DNA of 64,000 nucleotides, from contig NZ_SMCV01000008.1 in the NCBI RefSeq assembly GCF_004342285.1, forward strand, positions 186,001 to 250,000, read 5' to 3'. The notes under the pieces are model-generated. The model was not told where the DNA came from, did not search any database, and saw only the letters and a list, made by a program, of their open reading frames with translations. A program made the translations under genes and the position numbers. This document shows positions 39,528 through 47,386 of the stretch, one piece after another. This DNA is from Klebsiella sp. BIGb0138. Lineage in GTDB: Bacteria; Pseudomonadota; Gammaproteobacteria; Enterobacterales; Enterobacteriaceae. Numbering within the stretch: position 1 is the stretch's first letter; every line of letters begins with the position of its first letter.

Positions 39528-40961
39528 TTATTCTAACTGCCAGGCGCCGCCCTCAGATAATAAGGCGGTACCGCTCCAGGCAAATAATGATAATTCCCGG
39601 CGGGTAGCGTCCGGATAAATACGGCTACTCAGGCAGGCCTCGCCATCATTGACGAAGACCTCAACCGAGGAGCTATCAAAGAACAGGCGCAGTTTCAGCG
39701 GCGAAGCGGCGGTGAGCGGTACGCTGCGTACACCGCACAGGCCGTACTGCGGATAGTGGCGTTCGAGCACCAGACGCTGCATCTGGGCGTCAACGTAGAC
39801 GCGCAGGCCGTCGCCAAAGCTCAGCCCATATTGTTCGGCGGTGCTGTTGGCGCAATCCCAGTGCAGGATAACCTCCATCGCTTCACAGTTTTCCACCATC
39901 AGCGACTGCTGATTTTTCACGGTGCTGACCGGCCACGGGAACCAGGCGCGACGCAGACACTCCACCTCTTTCGCCGGGCGCATCTGCAGGCGGTTGTCCT
40001 CACTCAGGCTCAGCTCACGCGGGAGAGAGAGCATTCCTGCCCAGCCGTCCTGCTGTTCCGGCATCGGTGATTCCCACATATCCAGCCAGCCGATGACGAT
40101 ACGGCGGCCATCGGGCGTTTCGAAGCTTTGCGGAGCATAAAAGTCATGCCCGTGGTCCATTTCGACAAACTGACCTTCACGTGCAAAGCGCTGCCCGGAC
40201 TGCCAGTCGCCGAGCAGGTAGCCGCTCTGGAATAAATTACGGTTCTCGTAGCCGTGCGCCGCCAGCCCCTGCGGAGAGAACATCAGCACGTGCTTATCGC
40301 CGAGGGTGAAGAAGTCCGGGCATTCCCACATATAGCCCATCTTCTCTTCCGCTTCGTCGAGGACCCCTTCCTCATGCCACTGACGCAGATCGTCCGAGCG
40401 GTACAGACGCACCTGACCGGTATCGCCCACGCGGGCGCCGACGATCATGTACCAGCTGTCGCCGACGCGCCACACCTTCGGATCGCGGAAGTGATGCAGC
40501 CCCGGCGGCGTATCCAGTACCATCCCCTGACGCTCAAAGTGAATACCGTCGCGACTGGTGGCCAGACACTGCACCTGATACAAATTCTCTTCATGGCTGG
40601 CGTCACCGTGGAATTTATGTCCGGTATAAATCAGCGCCAGGGTATCACCGTCCACCACCGCGGAGCCGGAGAAGCAGCCGTCTTTATCCTCTGGCCCTTC
40701 CGGGGCCAGCGCGACCGGCAGATGTTCCCAGTGGACTAAATCCTTGCTGCGGGCGTGGCCCCAGTGCATCGGGCCCCACTGCGTGGAGTACGGATGATGC
40801 TGGTAGAAAGCGTGATACCAGCCGTCAAACCACACCAGGCCATTGGGATCGTTGATCCAGCCCGCACGGGCGGCGAGGTGGTAGCGTGGATACCAGCGCG
40901 GGTTCAGCGCCTCGCATTTAGCCTGCAGTTCTTGTTCAGCATTGGCAATTGAGTACATCAT
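39528..40961 (-). CDS. GH32 beta-fructosidase (sucrose hydrolase, CscA/RafD-like)
   Basis: This glycoside hydrolase family 32 enzyme splits unphosphorylated sucrose or other beta-fructosides in the cytosol. It is 477 residues from the ATG at 40961. The nucleophile Asp is in WINDPNGLVWF, the transition-state Asp in FRDPKVW and the acid/base Glu in WECPDFF. The C-terminal beta-sandwich has SSSVEVFVNDGEACLSSRIY. No signal peptide is present. A TTG-initiated extension of six codons is possible. It starts about 20 bp after the symporter gene. Confidence 0.9.
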   Translation of the reverse strand: MMYSIANAEQELQAKCEALNPRWYPRYHLAARAGWINDPNGLVWFDGWYHAFYQHHPYSTQWGPMHWGHARSKDLVHWEHLPVALAPEGPEDKDGCFSGSAVVDGDTLALIYTGHKFHGDASHEENLYQVQCLATSRDGIHFERQGMVLDTPPGLHHFRDPKVWRVGDSWYMIVGARVGDTGQVRLYRSDDLRQWHEEGVLDEAEEKMGYMWECPDFFTLGDKHVLMFSPQGLAAHGYENRNLFQSGYLLGDWQSGQRFAREGQFVEMDHGHDFYAPQSFETPDGRRIVIGWLDMWESPMPEQQDGWAGMLSLPRELSLSEDNRLQMRPAKEVECLRRAWFPWPVSTVKNQQSLMVENCEAMEVILHWDCANSTAEQYGLSFGDGLRVYVDAQMQRLVLERHYPQYGLCGVRSVPLTAASPLKLRLFFDSSSVEVFVNDGEACLSSRIYPDATRRELSLFAWSGTALLSEGGAWQLE

Positions 40962-40979
40962 ATTCTTCACTCTTTTCAA

Positions 40980-42221
40980 TCAGATAGCAGTTGGTTGCGG
41001 CATTCGCGGCTCGGCGGATGACTTACTGGATCGCAACAAGAAGATGGAGATAAAGGTGGTGCAGAACACCAGCAGCCCCATAATCAAATAGGACTGGGCG
41101 AAACCGTATTTCTCATAGCTATAGCCCGCCAGCGGCGACAGCACCGTGGCAATCACCGAGCTGGTGCAGGCAAAGCCCACCAGATACAGCGTGGAGGAGA
41201 GTCGTTTGTCGAAGTTGGCGCTGTTGTATTTAAAGATTGCGACCAGCAGCACCGGCAGCTCCACCGCGTGCAGCAGCTTGGTAATGGAGATCAGCAGCGG
41301 CCCTTCCACCAGGCCGGAGGCCACCATACGCAACGCCATCACCATCCCGGCGAAAATCAGGCCGTTTTTCGCTCCGATGCGGTTCACCAGCCACGGCGCG
41401 CAGAACATCCCGGCGGCCTCAAGGAATACCTGGAACGAGTTCAGGTAGCCATACATCGCGTTGCCTTCCTGCAGGGTCGCGAACTGGGACGAGAAATAGA
41501 CCGGGAACTGCTGGTCGTAGACGCCGTAAATACAGGTCCCGACCACGAAAAATACCAGCGCCCAGAAGCGAGGCAGGGTCAGCAGACGCAGAGCGTCTTC
41601 CAGCGTCACTTTGCCGCCCGATATCGCCTCCTGCATGGCCTGCGGCGCGGAAGAGACCCGCAGCCGCGCCAGGAGAATAAAGAACACCAGTCCGGAGCAG
41701 CTGGCGACCGCAAAGTTGAGTTGCGGGTTGATGTTAAACAGCAGTCCGGCAAAGAAGGTCGCCACCGCCCAACCGAGCGATCCCCACATGCGCGCTTTGC
41801 CAAACTCAAACTGACTCTGGCGCGCCACGCGCTCGGTATAGGACTCGAGCACGCCGATACCGCCGTTAAAGGTTAAGCCGATATAGATCCCACCGAAGAT
41901 GCTGCCCAGCAGAACGTTAATTTTCAGCAGGTAGCCAAACAGCAGATAGGCTGGCCCCGAGAGAATCAGCAGCGCGGTGATATACCACAGCAGATTTTTA
42001 CGCAGCCCGAGTTTGTCCTGGATAAAACCGTAACAGATTTGGGCAAACAGCGCGGAAACGGAAAGCACGGAATAGATGATCCCGGTATCTCCCGGTTTCA
42101 GCCCCACTTCCTGGTGCAACCAGATAGAGAGCAACGATCCGGAAGCGGACCAGGTCACGAAAAAGAAAAACAGTAAGGCACTGAGTAGCGGGTAGCTGTG
42201 AGAGTGATGGGCTTTCATCAT
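40980..42221 (-). CDS. LacY-family sugar:H+ symporter (CscB/RafB-like)
   Basis: This MFS protein has about 413 residues, 12 helices, and the LacY-family features IQDKLGLRKNLLW (loop 2-3), FEFGKARMWGSLGWA and KLLHAVELPVLLVAIFKY. It starts at MMKAHHSHSYPLL, since an upstream in-frame start lacks a ribosome site. It is the first gene of the symporter-GH32-porin run, so the probable substrate is sucrose or a small fructo-oligosaccharide. Raffinose is less likely because no alpha-galactosidase is nearby. Confidence 0.87.
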   Translation of the reverse strand: MMKAHHSHSYPLLSALLFFFFVTWSASGSLLSIWLHQEVGLKPGDTGIIYSVLSVSALFAQICYGFIQDKLGLRKNLLWYITALLILSGPAYLLFGYLLKINVLLGSIFGGIYIGLTFNGGIGVLESYTERVARQSQFEFGKARMWGSLGWAVATFFAGLLFNINPQLNFAVASCSGLVFFILLARLRVSSAPQAMQEAISGGKVTLEDALRLLTLPRFWALVFFVVGTCIYGVYDQQFPVYFSSQFATLQEGNAMYGYLNSFQVFLEAAGMFCAPWLVNRIGAKNGLIFAGMVMALRMVASGLVEGPLLISITKLLHAVELPVLLVAIFKYNSANFDKRLSSTLYLVGFACTSSVIATVLSPLAGYSYEKYGFAQSYLIMGLLVFCTTFISIFLLRSSKSSAEPRMPQPTAI

Positions 42222-42250
42222 GACATTCTCGTGTAGGAGTAATGAACGCA

Positions 42251-42327
42251 TGGTAACGTTAACAAAAAACCGAAATCATGTCGTTTTGCTGAGATACATG
42301 ATGTTAATCACAAAAGTTAACGTTAAC
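42251..42327. promoter_or_regulatory. Two LacI-type operators in the divergent promoter
   Basis: A perfect 12-bp palindrome GTTAACGTTAAC lies at 42316-42327. A one-mismatch relative, TGGTAACGTTAACA, lies at 42251-42264; their centres are 64 bp apart, near six helical turns. They fall between the symporter gene and the LacI-type gene, so both transcripts could be repressed, possibly through a small loop. Confidence 0.7.
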
Positions 42328-42465
42328 ATAACAGAGATGAGATCGCGATCAAATATTCCTCTCCACTGCGATCGCCCGGCCTGGGATAGAATATCGTATG
42401 ATCCTTTTACATCAGCGACTTAGTTGTATAGCCTGTTGCATGGTGGCAACGGTGGAGTATCAAAT

Positions 42466-43461
42466 ATGGCATCCTTGAAAGATGTGGCAAAACTGGCAAA
42501 CGTCTCTCTGATGACGGTTTCACGGGCCCTGAACAGCCCCGAGCGCCTGAAACCAGAGACCCTGGCCCGCGTTCAGTCTGCCATCGAACAAACCAACTAC
42601 GTCCCCGACCTGTCAGCCAAGAAGATCCGCGGCGCTCACGCTACACCGAATACCATTGGCGTGCTGGCTCTGGATACCGTCACCACCCCGTTCTCGGTGG
42701 AAATCACTCTCTCTATCGAAGAGACCGCACGCGCGCACGGCTGGAACAGCTTCGTGGTGAACATGTTTTCCGATGATAGCCCGGAAACCATTGTCGACCT
42801 GCTGCTCTCGCACCGTCCTGACGGCATTATCTACACCACCATGGGGCTGCGTCAGGTGCCGCTGCCGGCCAAGCTGTTAACGCTCCCCTGTGTGCTCGCC
42901 AACTGCGAAAGCCTCAACGATCCGGTCGCCAGCTATATTCCGGATGATGAACAGGGTCAGTACACCGCCGTGCAGGCTCTGCTCGCGGCGGGCTACCGTC
43001 GCCCGCTCTGTTTGCATCTTCCGGCCAACCATCTCGCGACCGTCCGTCGCCGCAGGGGGCTGGAACGCGCCTGTCGGGAAGCCGGTATCAACCCGGACAC
43101 CCTCGAACATGGTTATATGGAATATGGCGATCAGCACTATCGTGATATGCCCGCCATGGTGCTGGCCAATATCGACCGCGGTAAACCTCGGTTTGATTCG
43201 GTCATCTGCGGCAACGATCGTATCGCGTTTATGGTCTATCAAACGCTACTGGCGCAGGGGTTGCGCATTCCACAGGACGTGGCGGTGGTGGGTTACGATA
43301 ATATGGTCGGGATTGGCGATCTGTTTGTACCGCCGCTGTCGACGGTGCAGCTACCCCATTATGACATCGGGCGCCTGAGCGCCCTGCATATCATTAACGG
43401 CGATAGCCATCGGGACACGGTGCGTATTGCCAGCCCGTGGCTACCCAGAGAGTCGCTGTAA
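42466..43461 (+). CDS. LacI-family repressor of the sucrose/fructoside unit (CscR/RafR-like)
   Basis: This 331-residue regulator has the helix-turn-helix [20 protein letters not shown] and hinge [13 protein letters not shown] start it at the ATG at 42466 with GGTGGAG upstream; an in-frame start 14 codons earlier has no support. It is divergent from the symporter-GH32-porin genes with operator palindromes between them. Its stop codon touches the araE relic, so the 3' end of this gene marks one end of the inserted unit. Confidence 0.88.
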   Translation: MASLKDVAKLANVSLMTVSRALNSPERLKPETLARVQSAIEQTNYVPDLSAKKIRGAHATPNTIGVLALDTVTTPFSVEITLSIEETARAHGWNSFVVNMFSDDSPETIVDLLLSHRPDGIIYTTMGLRQVPLPAKLLTLPCVLANCESLNDPVASYIPDDEQGQYTAVQALLAAGYRRPLCLHLPANHLATVRRRRGLERACREAGINPDTLEHGYMEYGDQHYRDMPAMVLANIDRGKPRFDSVICGNDRIAFMVYQTLLAQGLRIPQDVAVVGYDNMVGIGDLFVPPLSTVQLPHYDIGRLSALHIINGDSHRDTVRIASPWLPRESL

Positions 43462-43464
43462 TTC

Positions 43465-43710
43465 ATTGCCGATGTTGCGCAGCTTTTCACCGGACATCAG
43501 CTTACGTTCGATATGCTCAAGCGTGACGCTTTTTGGTTTCCGGGATCAGCCGGAAGGTTCCCGCTGCGCCAATCGTATCGAGCAGCGTCAGGAAAGTCGC
43601 CCGATAATCATGTTCGCCCCCCGGTTGCTGGCGGTTGAACAGGTGATGCCAAAATCGCGGCATTTCCGCGGCTGAATTTCTGAGTACAGGCTCCACACCG
43701 CCGGCGCGGG
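43465..43710 (-). pseudogene. araE: Decayed 3' fragment of araE (arabinose:H+ symporter)
   Basis: In the minus strand, pieces of AraE can be read in order: [20 protein letters not shown] then [16 protein letters not shown], then after a one-base loss [16 protein letters not shown], then LIPETK after a gap of about 15 residues (the last helix is missing), then after another shift [21 protein letters not shown]. coli AraE ends with the same order of blocks. The first about 380 residues are gone. In E. coli araE lies exactly between ygeA and kduD, which supports the call. Confidence 0.85.
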
Positions 43711-43723
43711 GCAAAGCCGCCAA

Positions 43724-43753
43724 TAAAAAACCCTGCCGTCAAAGCAGGGTTTG
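43724..43753 (-). terminator. Rho-independent terminator after kduD
   Basis: On the minus strand the stem CAAACCCTGC / GCAGGGTTT with loop TTTGACG is followed by TTTTTTATTG. It lies 20 bp past the kduD stop, next to the upstream edge of the araE relic. Confidence 0.85.
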
Positions 43754-43772
43754 TTGTCCGTCTGCATCGGCC

Positions 43773-44534
43773 TTAGCGCGCCAGCCAGCCGCCATCCACC
43801 GCCACGGTATAGCCGTTAATGTAATCCGACGCGCGGGAGGAGAGGAACACCACCGGCCCCATTAGATCGTCCGGCAAACCCCAACGCCCCGCCGGGATAC
43901 GGTCGAGAATTTCAGCGCTACGCTGTTCGTCGGCGCGCAGCTGCTGGGTGTTGTTGGTCGCCATGTAGCCCGGAGCGATAGCGTTGACGTTGATGTTGTG
44001 CTTCGCCCACTCATTCGCCAGCAGGCGAGTCACCCCCATCACGCCGCTTTTTGAGGCGGTGTAGGACGGTACGCGGATGCCGCCCTGGAAAGAGAGCATG
44101 GACGCGATGTTAATGATTTTGCCGCCGTTGCCCTGAGCAATAAAATGTTTCGCCGCCGCCTGAGACATAAAGAACACGCTTTTGATGTTCAGATCCATCA
44201 CGTCGTCCCAGTCTTTCTCGCTGAATTCCAGGGCGTCCTGGCGACGAATCAGGCCGGCATTGTTGACCAGAATGTCAATATGGCCGAACTCAGCCACCGC
44301 GCGCTCCAGCAGCTGCGCAATGCCATCAATGTGGCGCAAATCGGCCGTCAGGCTCAGAAAACGGCGGCCCAGCGCGGTGACGCGCTCAATGGTTTCCGCC
44401 GGTTCGACAATATTAATACCGACAATATCGCAGCCCGCTTGCGCCAGACCAACCGCCATACCCTGGCCCAGTCCGGTGTCGCAGCCGGTCACCACCGCCA
44501 CTTTACCCTGTAGGGAGAATGCATCGAGTATCAT
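43773..44534 (-). CDS. kduD: KduD, 2-dehydro-3-deoxy-D-gluconate 5-dehydrogenase
   Basis: KduD is a short-chain dehydrogenase that interconverts 2,5-diketo-3-deoxygluconate (DKII) and KDG in pectin-uronate breakdown. It is 253 residues long. The NAD-binding [10 protein letters not shown] is near residue 16, NNAG near residue 90, and the catalytic YTASK near residue 155. It keeps its ancestral place next to the araE site, but its usual upstream partner kduI is not here; a 550-bp regulatory gap and a divergent ogl gene take that place. Confidence 0.96.
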   Translation of the reverse strand: MILDAFSLQGKVAVVTGCDTGLGQGMAVGLAQAGCDIVGINIVEPAETIERVTALGRRFLSLTADLRHIDGIAQLLERAVAEFGHIDILVNNAGLIRRQDALEFSEKDWDDVMDLNIKSVFFMSQAAAKHFIAQGNGGKIINIASMLSFQGGIRVPSYTASKSGVMGVTRLLANEWAKHNINVNAIAPGYMATNNTQQLRADEQRSAEILDRIPAGRWGLPDDLMGPVVFLSSRASDYINGYTVAVDGGWLAR

Positions 44535-45084
44535 ACTTTGTTCCTTAATCTTTCAGAGCCCGTACAACACAGGCAAGGTTCTATTTGTCCGATCCGCAAC
44601 CCGCACGGCTTCTGACACCAGGGAAAACGCTCCGGGTGCTACCCATCATAAAAAAAATAAAACATAGTTTTGTTTTAATGGCGTGAACATCTTAACCCTG
44701 GAAAAAGCGCTTTTCAATTTTTATTAAAACGATGTTTCATATTTTCAGCATCTAATTGCCAGAAATGCAAAACGGATCACGAAGCGGCGCATCCACCGAG
44801 AGAGAAAACCCAATAAATATATTAAAATACAACAAATTAAATGATCTTTGAAAAACGACAGCGTAATGCAAAAAGCGAACATAAAAACAAAGTTCGCCTG
44901 AACATCGGCACCCGCTGAGGCTGAAAACTGCGATCCAGGGCAAGGTTTTATGGCGAATTGCGCCCACCATCACAAATAATGAAACGTCGTTTTGATAAAT
45001 TGACACTCATCTTTTAAATCAACTTCATCTGGCTAAACGTCCCCTCCAGGCAGGCGACATCGCAGGAAGGAAAAGGAGCACATC
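44535..45084. promoter_or_regulatory. kduD-ogl divergent control region with three KdgR boxes
   Basis: This 550-bp, AT-rich gap has no credible gene. Three KdgR-type boxes are visible: AAAACATAGTTTT (44659-44671) and AAAACGATGTTTC (44726-44738) nearer kduD, and GAAACGTCGTTTT (44981-44993) nearer ogl. Each has AT-rich flanks as in known KdgR sites. The ogl ribosome site AAGGAG lies at 45073-45078. Confidence 0.75.
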
Positions 45085-46260
45085 ATGGCTAAAGGCATGC
45101 GGGTAACATTGAACTATGAGGTCAGTCGCGATCCGGATACCGGCGCGGAAATCACCCGCTTAACCCCTCCGGAAGTAACCTGTCATCGTAACTACTTCTA
45201 TCAAAAATGTTTTTTCAATGATGGCAGCCATCTGTTATTTGCCGGTGAGTTCGACGGCCACTGGAACTACTACCTGTTAGATATCGCCAAAGCCGAGGCC
45301 ATCCAGCTCACGGAAGGGGCGGGCGATAATACCTTCGGCGGTTTTCTCTCGCCGGATGATGCTTCGCTCTATTACGTGAAAAACGATCGCTCGCTGCGGG
45401 AAGTGAACCTCACCACCCTGCAGGAACGTGAAGTCTATCGCGTCGCTGACCAGTGGGTCGGCTATGGCACCTGGGTCGCCAACAGCGAGTGCAGCCAGCT
45501 GGTGGGCATCGAGATTGCAAAAAGCGACTGGACCCCGCTCAATGACTGGCAAATATTCCACGACTTCTTCCATAAAGGCCCCCACTGCCGCCTGCTCCGC
45601 GTCGATCTGCAAAGCGGTGAAAGCCGCGTTATCCATGAAGAGAAGAACTGGCTGGGCCATCCCATCTATCGACCTTTCGACGACAATACCGTCGCCTTCT
45701 GCCATGAGGGGCCGCACGATCTGGTCGACGCCCGCATGTGGCTGGTCAATGAAGACGGCAGCAACGTGCGTAAAGTCAAAGCGCACGCCGAGGGTGAAAG
45801 CTGTACTCACGAGTTCTGGGTTCCGGACGGCTCGGCGTTGATATATGTCTCTTATTTGAAGGGCCAGCAGGGGCGGACGATTTATCGCTTCAACCCGGAT
45901 AGCGGCGTCAACACCGCGCTGATGCAGATGCCCGCCTGTTCCCATCTGATGAGTAATTTCGACGGCACGCTGCTGGTTGGCGACGGTTCAGGGACGCCGG
46001 TCGACGTGAACGATACCAGCGGTTACACCATTGATAACGACCCCTATCTGTATGTTTTCGACGTGGCGAAGCAGGCTTACTGCCGCGTAGCCCGCCATGA
46101 TACCTCCTGGGCCACGGTCGCCAACAGTCGCCAGGTGACCCATCCGCACCCGTCCTTTACGCCGGACGATGGCGCCATTCTGTTCAGCTCGGATAAAGAC
46201 GGGAAGCCGGCTATCTATATTGCGAAGCTGCCGGAGCAACCGGTGATGTTGCCGGCATAA
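45085..46260 (+). CDS. ogl: Oligogalacturonate lyase (PL22), second copy
   Basis: This is the second PL22 oligogalacturonate lyase, 391 residues, the usual family length (388 in Dickeya). It contains CTHEFWVPDGS, ACSHLMSNFDGT and RQVTHPHPSFTPDDG, so the catalytic and manganese-binding residues are present. It looks closer to the Dickeya/Yersinia enzyme than the copy at 36829 does. It has its own KdgR box and terminator and faces kduD on one side and converges on kdgM on the other. Confidence 0.93.
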   Translation: MAKGMRVTLNYEVSRDPDTGAEITRLTPPEVTCHRNYFYQKCFFNDGSHLLFAGEFDGHWNYYLLDIAKAEAIQLTEGAGDNTFGGFLSPDDASLYYVKNDRSLREVNLTTLQEREVYRVADQWVGYGTWVANSECSQLVGIEIAKSDWTPLNDWQIFHDFFHKGPHCRLLRVDLQSGESRVIHEEKNWLGHPIYRPFDDNTVAFCHEGPHDLVDARMWLVNEDGSNVRKVKAHAEGESCTHEFWVPDGSALIYVSYLKGQQGRTIYRFNPDSGVNTALMQMPACSHLMSNFDGTLLVGDGSGTPVDVNDTSGYTIDNDPYLYVFDVAKQAYCRVARHDTSWATVANSRQVTHPHPSFTPDDGAILFSSDKDGKPAIYIAKLPEQPVMLPA

Positions 46261-46305
46261 AGTGAGCTTCCCCCCTTTTGAGTGAGTGTTTCTGTCACTG
46301 GCCTT

Positions 46306-46331
46306 GCCCTCCTTCACGGAGGGCTTTTTTT
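46306..46331 (+). terminator. Rho-independent terminator after second ogl
   Basis: The stem GCCCTCC / GGAGGGC with loop TTCAC is followed by seven Ts. It lies about 45 bp after the ogl stop. Confidence 0.9.
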
Positions 46332-46380
46332 GCTTCATTACCGCCTGCCGGCTCTGCTAACCGCCATCGCCGGCAGGCAA

Positions 46381-46415
46381 CAAAAACAACAAGCCCCGGC
46401 TAACGGCTCCGGGGC
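46381..46415 (-). terminator. Rho-independent terminator after kdgM
   Basis: On the minus strand the stem GCCCCGG / CCGGGGC with a nine-base loop is followed by TTGTTGTTTTTG. It lies 22 bp past the kdgM stop. Confidence 0.8.
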
Positions 46416-46436
46416 AATCAGCAAAATTGTCTGCGC

Positions 46437-47132
46437 TTAGAAAGAGTAGGCCACGCCGACGCGGAAGCGGGTCTGGCGATCGCTGCGATCGTTCACGCCA
46501 ACGTTACCAATCTCACCATAAGGCGACCAGTTTTTATCCAGCTTATAGGCCACTTTGACATTATATTCCTGGGAGTACGGCTTGTTGTCATTGCGAGCCA
46601 CGCCTTCACTACTGCGGGCATAAACGTAGTTAAGCTCGGTACGCCAGTCGCCCAGAACAAAGCCGGCCCACGCATCGCCGCGGTTCACTTTATCGTCGTC
46701 TTTACCGGCGTTTGCCGGATAGCGCGTGTATTCATAACGATAACGAGCGGCGAGATAGAAGCCGTTATCAAAACTGTATTGCACGTGCAGATTGGGCTTA
46801 TAAATCGAACGACTGTCGTTACTTTCAATATTGAAACCAGGCGTGACAAAGAAGTTCTGCGCCGCTTTCCAGCGCCAGCTAATGGTCTCTTCATGACCGC
46901 TGCCGACGAAATCGGCATAAGGCTGGTCAGTATTCTCGCCTCCCGACTTCCACTTCGCCTCAACGGAGAAACCTAAGCCGTTGGCAAAGCGGTGGGAGAC
47001 AGAAACGCGGTCGGCGTTGGTCTTATCGCTTTTTCCACCATCAATGAATTCATGACGCAAATCGACGGTCACAGCGGAAGCAGAAAAGGTTGCGGCACAG
47101 AGAGCAGCAAGGACCAGAGATCTCGCAAACAT
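46437..47132 (-). CDS. kdgM: KdgM-family oligogalacturonate-specific porin
   Basis: KdgM is a 12-stranded monomeric outer-membrane channel for oligogalacturonides. It is 231 residues long. The signal peptide MFARSLVLAALCAATFSASA is followed by VTVDLRHEFIDGG, a KdgM hallmark, and the protein ends in Phe (GVAYSF). The channel would feed TogMNAB across the periplasm. Its upstream region has two KdgR-like boxes and a CRP-like site. Confidence 0.92.
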   Translation of the reverse strand: MFARSLVLAALCAATFSASAVTVDLRHEFIDGGKSDKTNADRVSVSHRFANGLGFSVEAKWKSGGENTDQPYADFVGSGHEETISWRWKAAQNFFVTPGFNIESNDSRSIYKPNLHVQYSFDNGFYLAARYRYEYTRYPANAGKDDDKVNRGDAWAGFVLGDWRTELNYVYARSSEGVARNDNKPYSQEYNVKVAYKLDKNWSPYGEIGNVGVNDRSDRQTRFRVGVAYSF

Positions 47133-47147
47133 AGGGTACCCCTTTAA

Positions 47148-47224
47148 AAATTAAAATTATGTTTCTATTTTATGAAACTGCATTTTATTTTTTAAGCACC
47201 CTCGTTTTAGTGATCGAGATCGTA
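47148..47224. promoter_or_regulatory. kdgM promoter region: KdgR-like boxes and CRP-like site
   Basis: AAAATTATGTTTC (47153-47165) and GAAACTGCATTTT (47174-47186) each match the KdgR half-site pattern with one deviation. AGTGATCGAGATCGTA (47209-47224) matches the CRP pattern TGTGA-N6-TCACA at eight of ten fixed bases. The layout suggests repression by KdgR and activation by CRP, as known for kdgM in Dickeya. Confidence 0.6.
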
Positions 47225-47334
47225 ATTATTTGTTTCAAAAAACATGGCACAGCAGGACGTGACCAGGCTCAACAAAAAAGGCCTTCGCGGCGCTGTTTTC
47301 GCGGAATTCGGTCACAGCCGGCAAGACAAACGGC

Positions 47335-47361
47335 AATAAAAAAGCCCCCGGACGGAGGCCT
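47335..47361 (-). terminator. Rho-independent terminator after yqeF
   Basis: On the minus strand GCCTCCG pairs with CGGGGGC (with a wobble pair), followed by TTTTTTATTG. It lies about 25 bp past the yqeF stop. Confidence 0.75.
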
Positions 47362-47386
47362 GGAAGAACAGAAGTGTAGACGAGGA

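Noticed and set aside
43427-43723. Short frames on both strands between the sucrose regulator and kduD
   Set aside because: The minus-strand one is part of the araE relic read in mixed frames, and the plus-strand one is its shadow. Neither is a functional gene.
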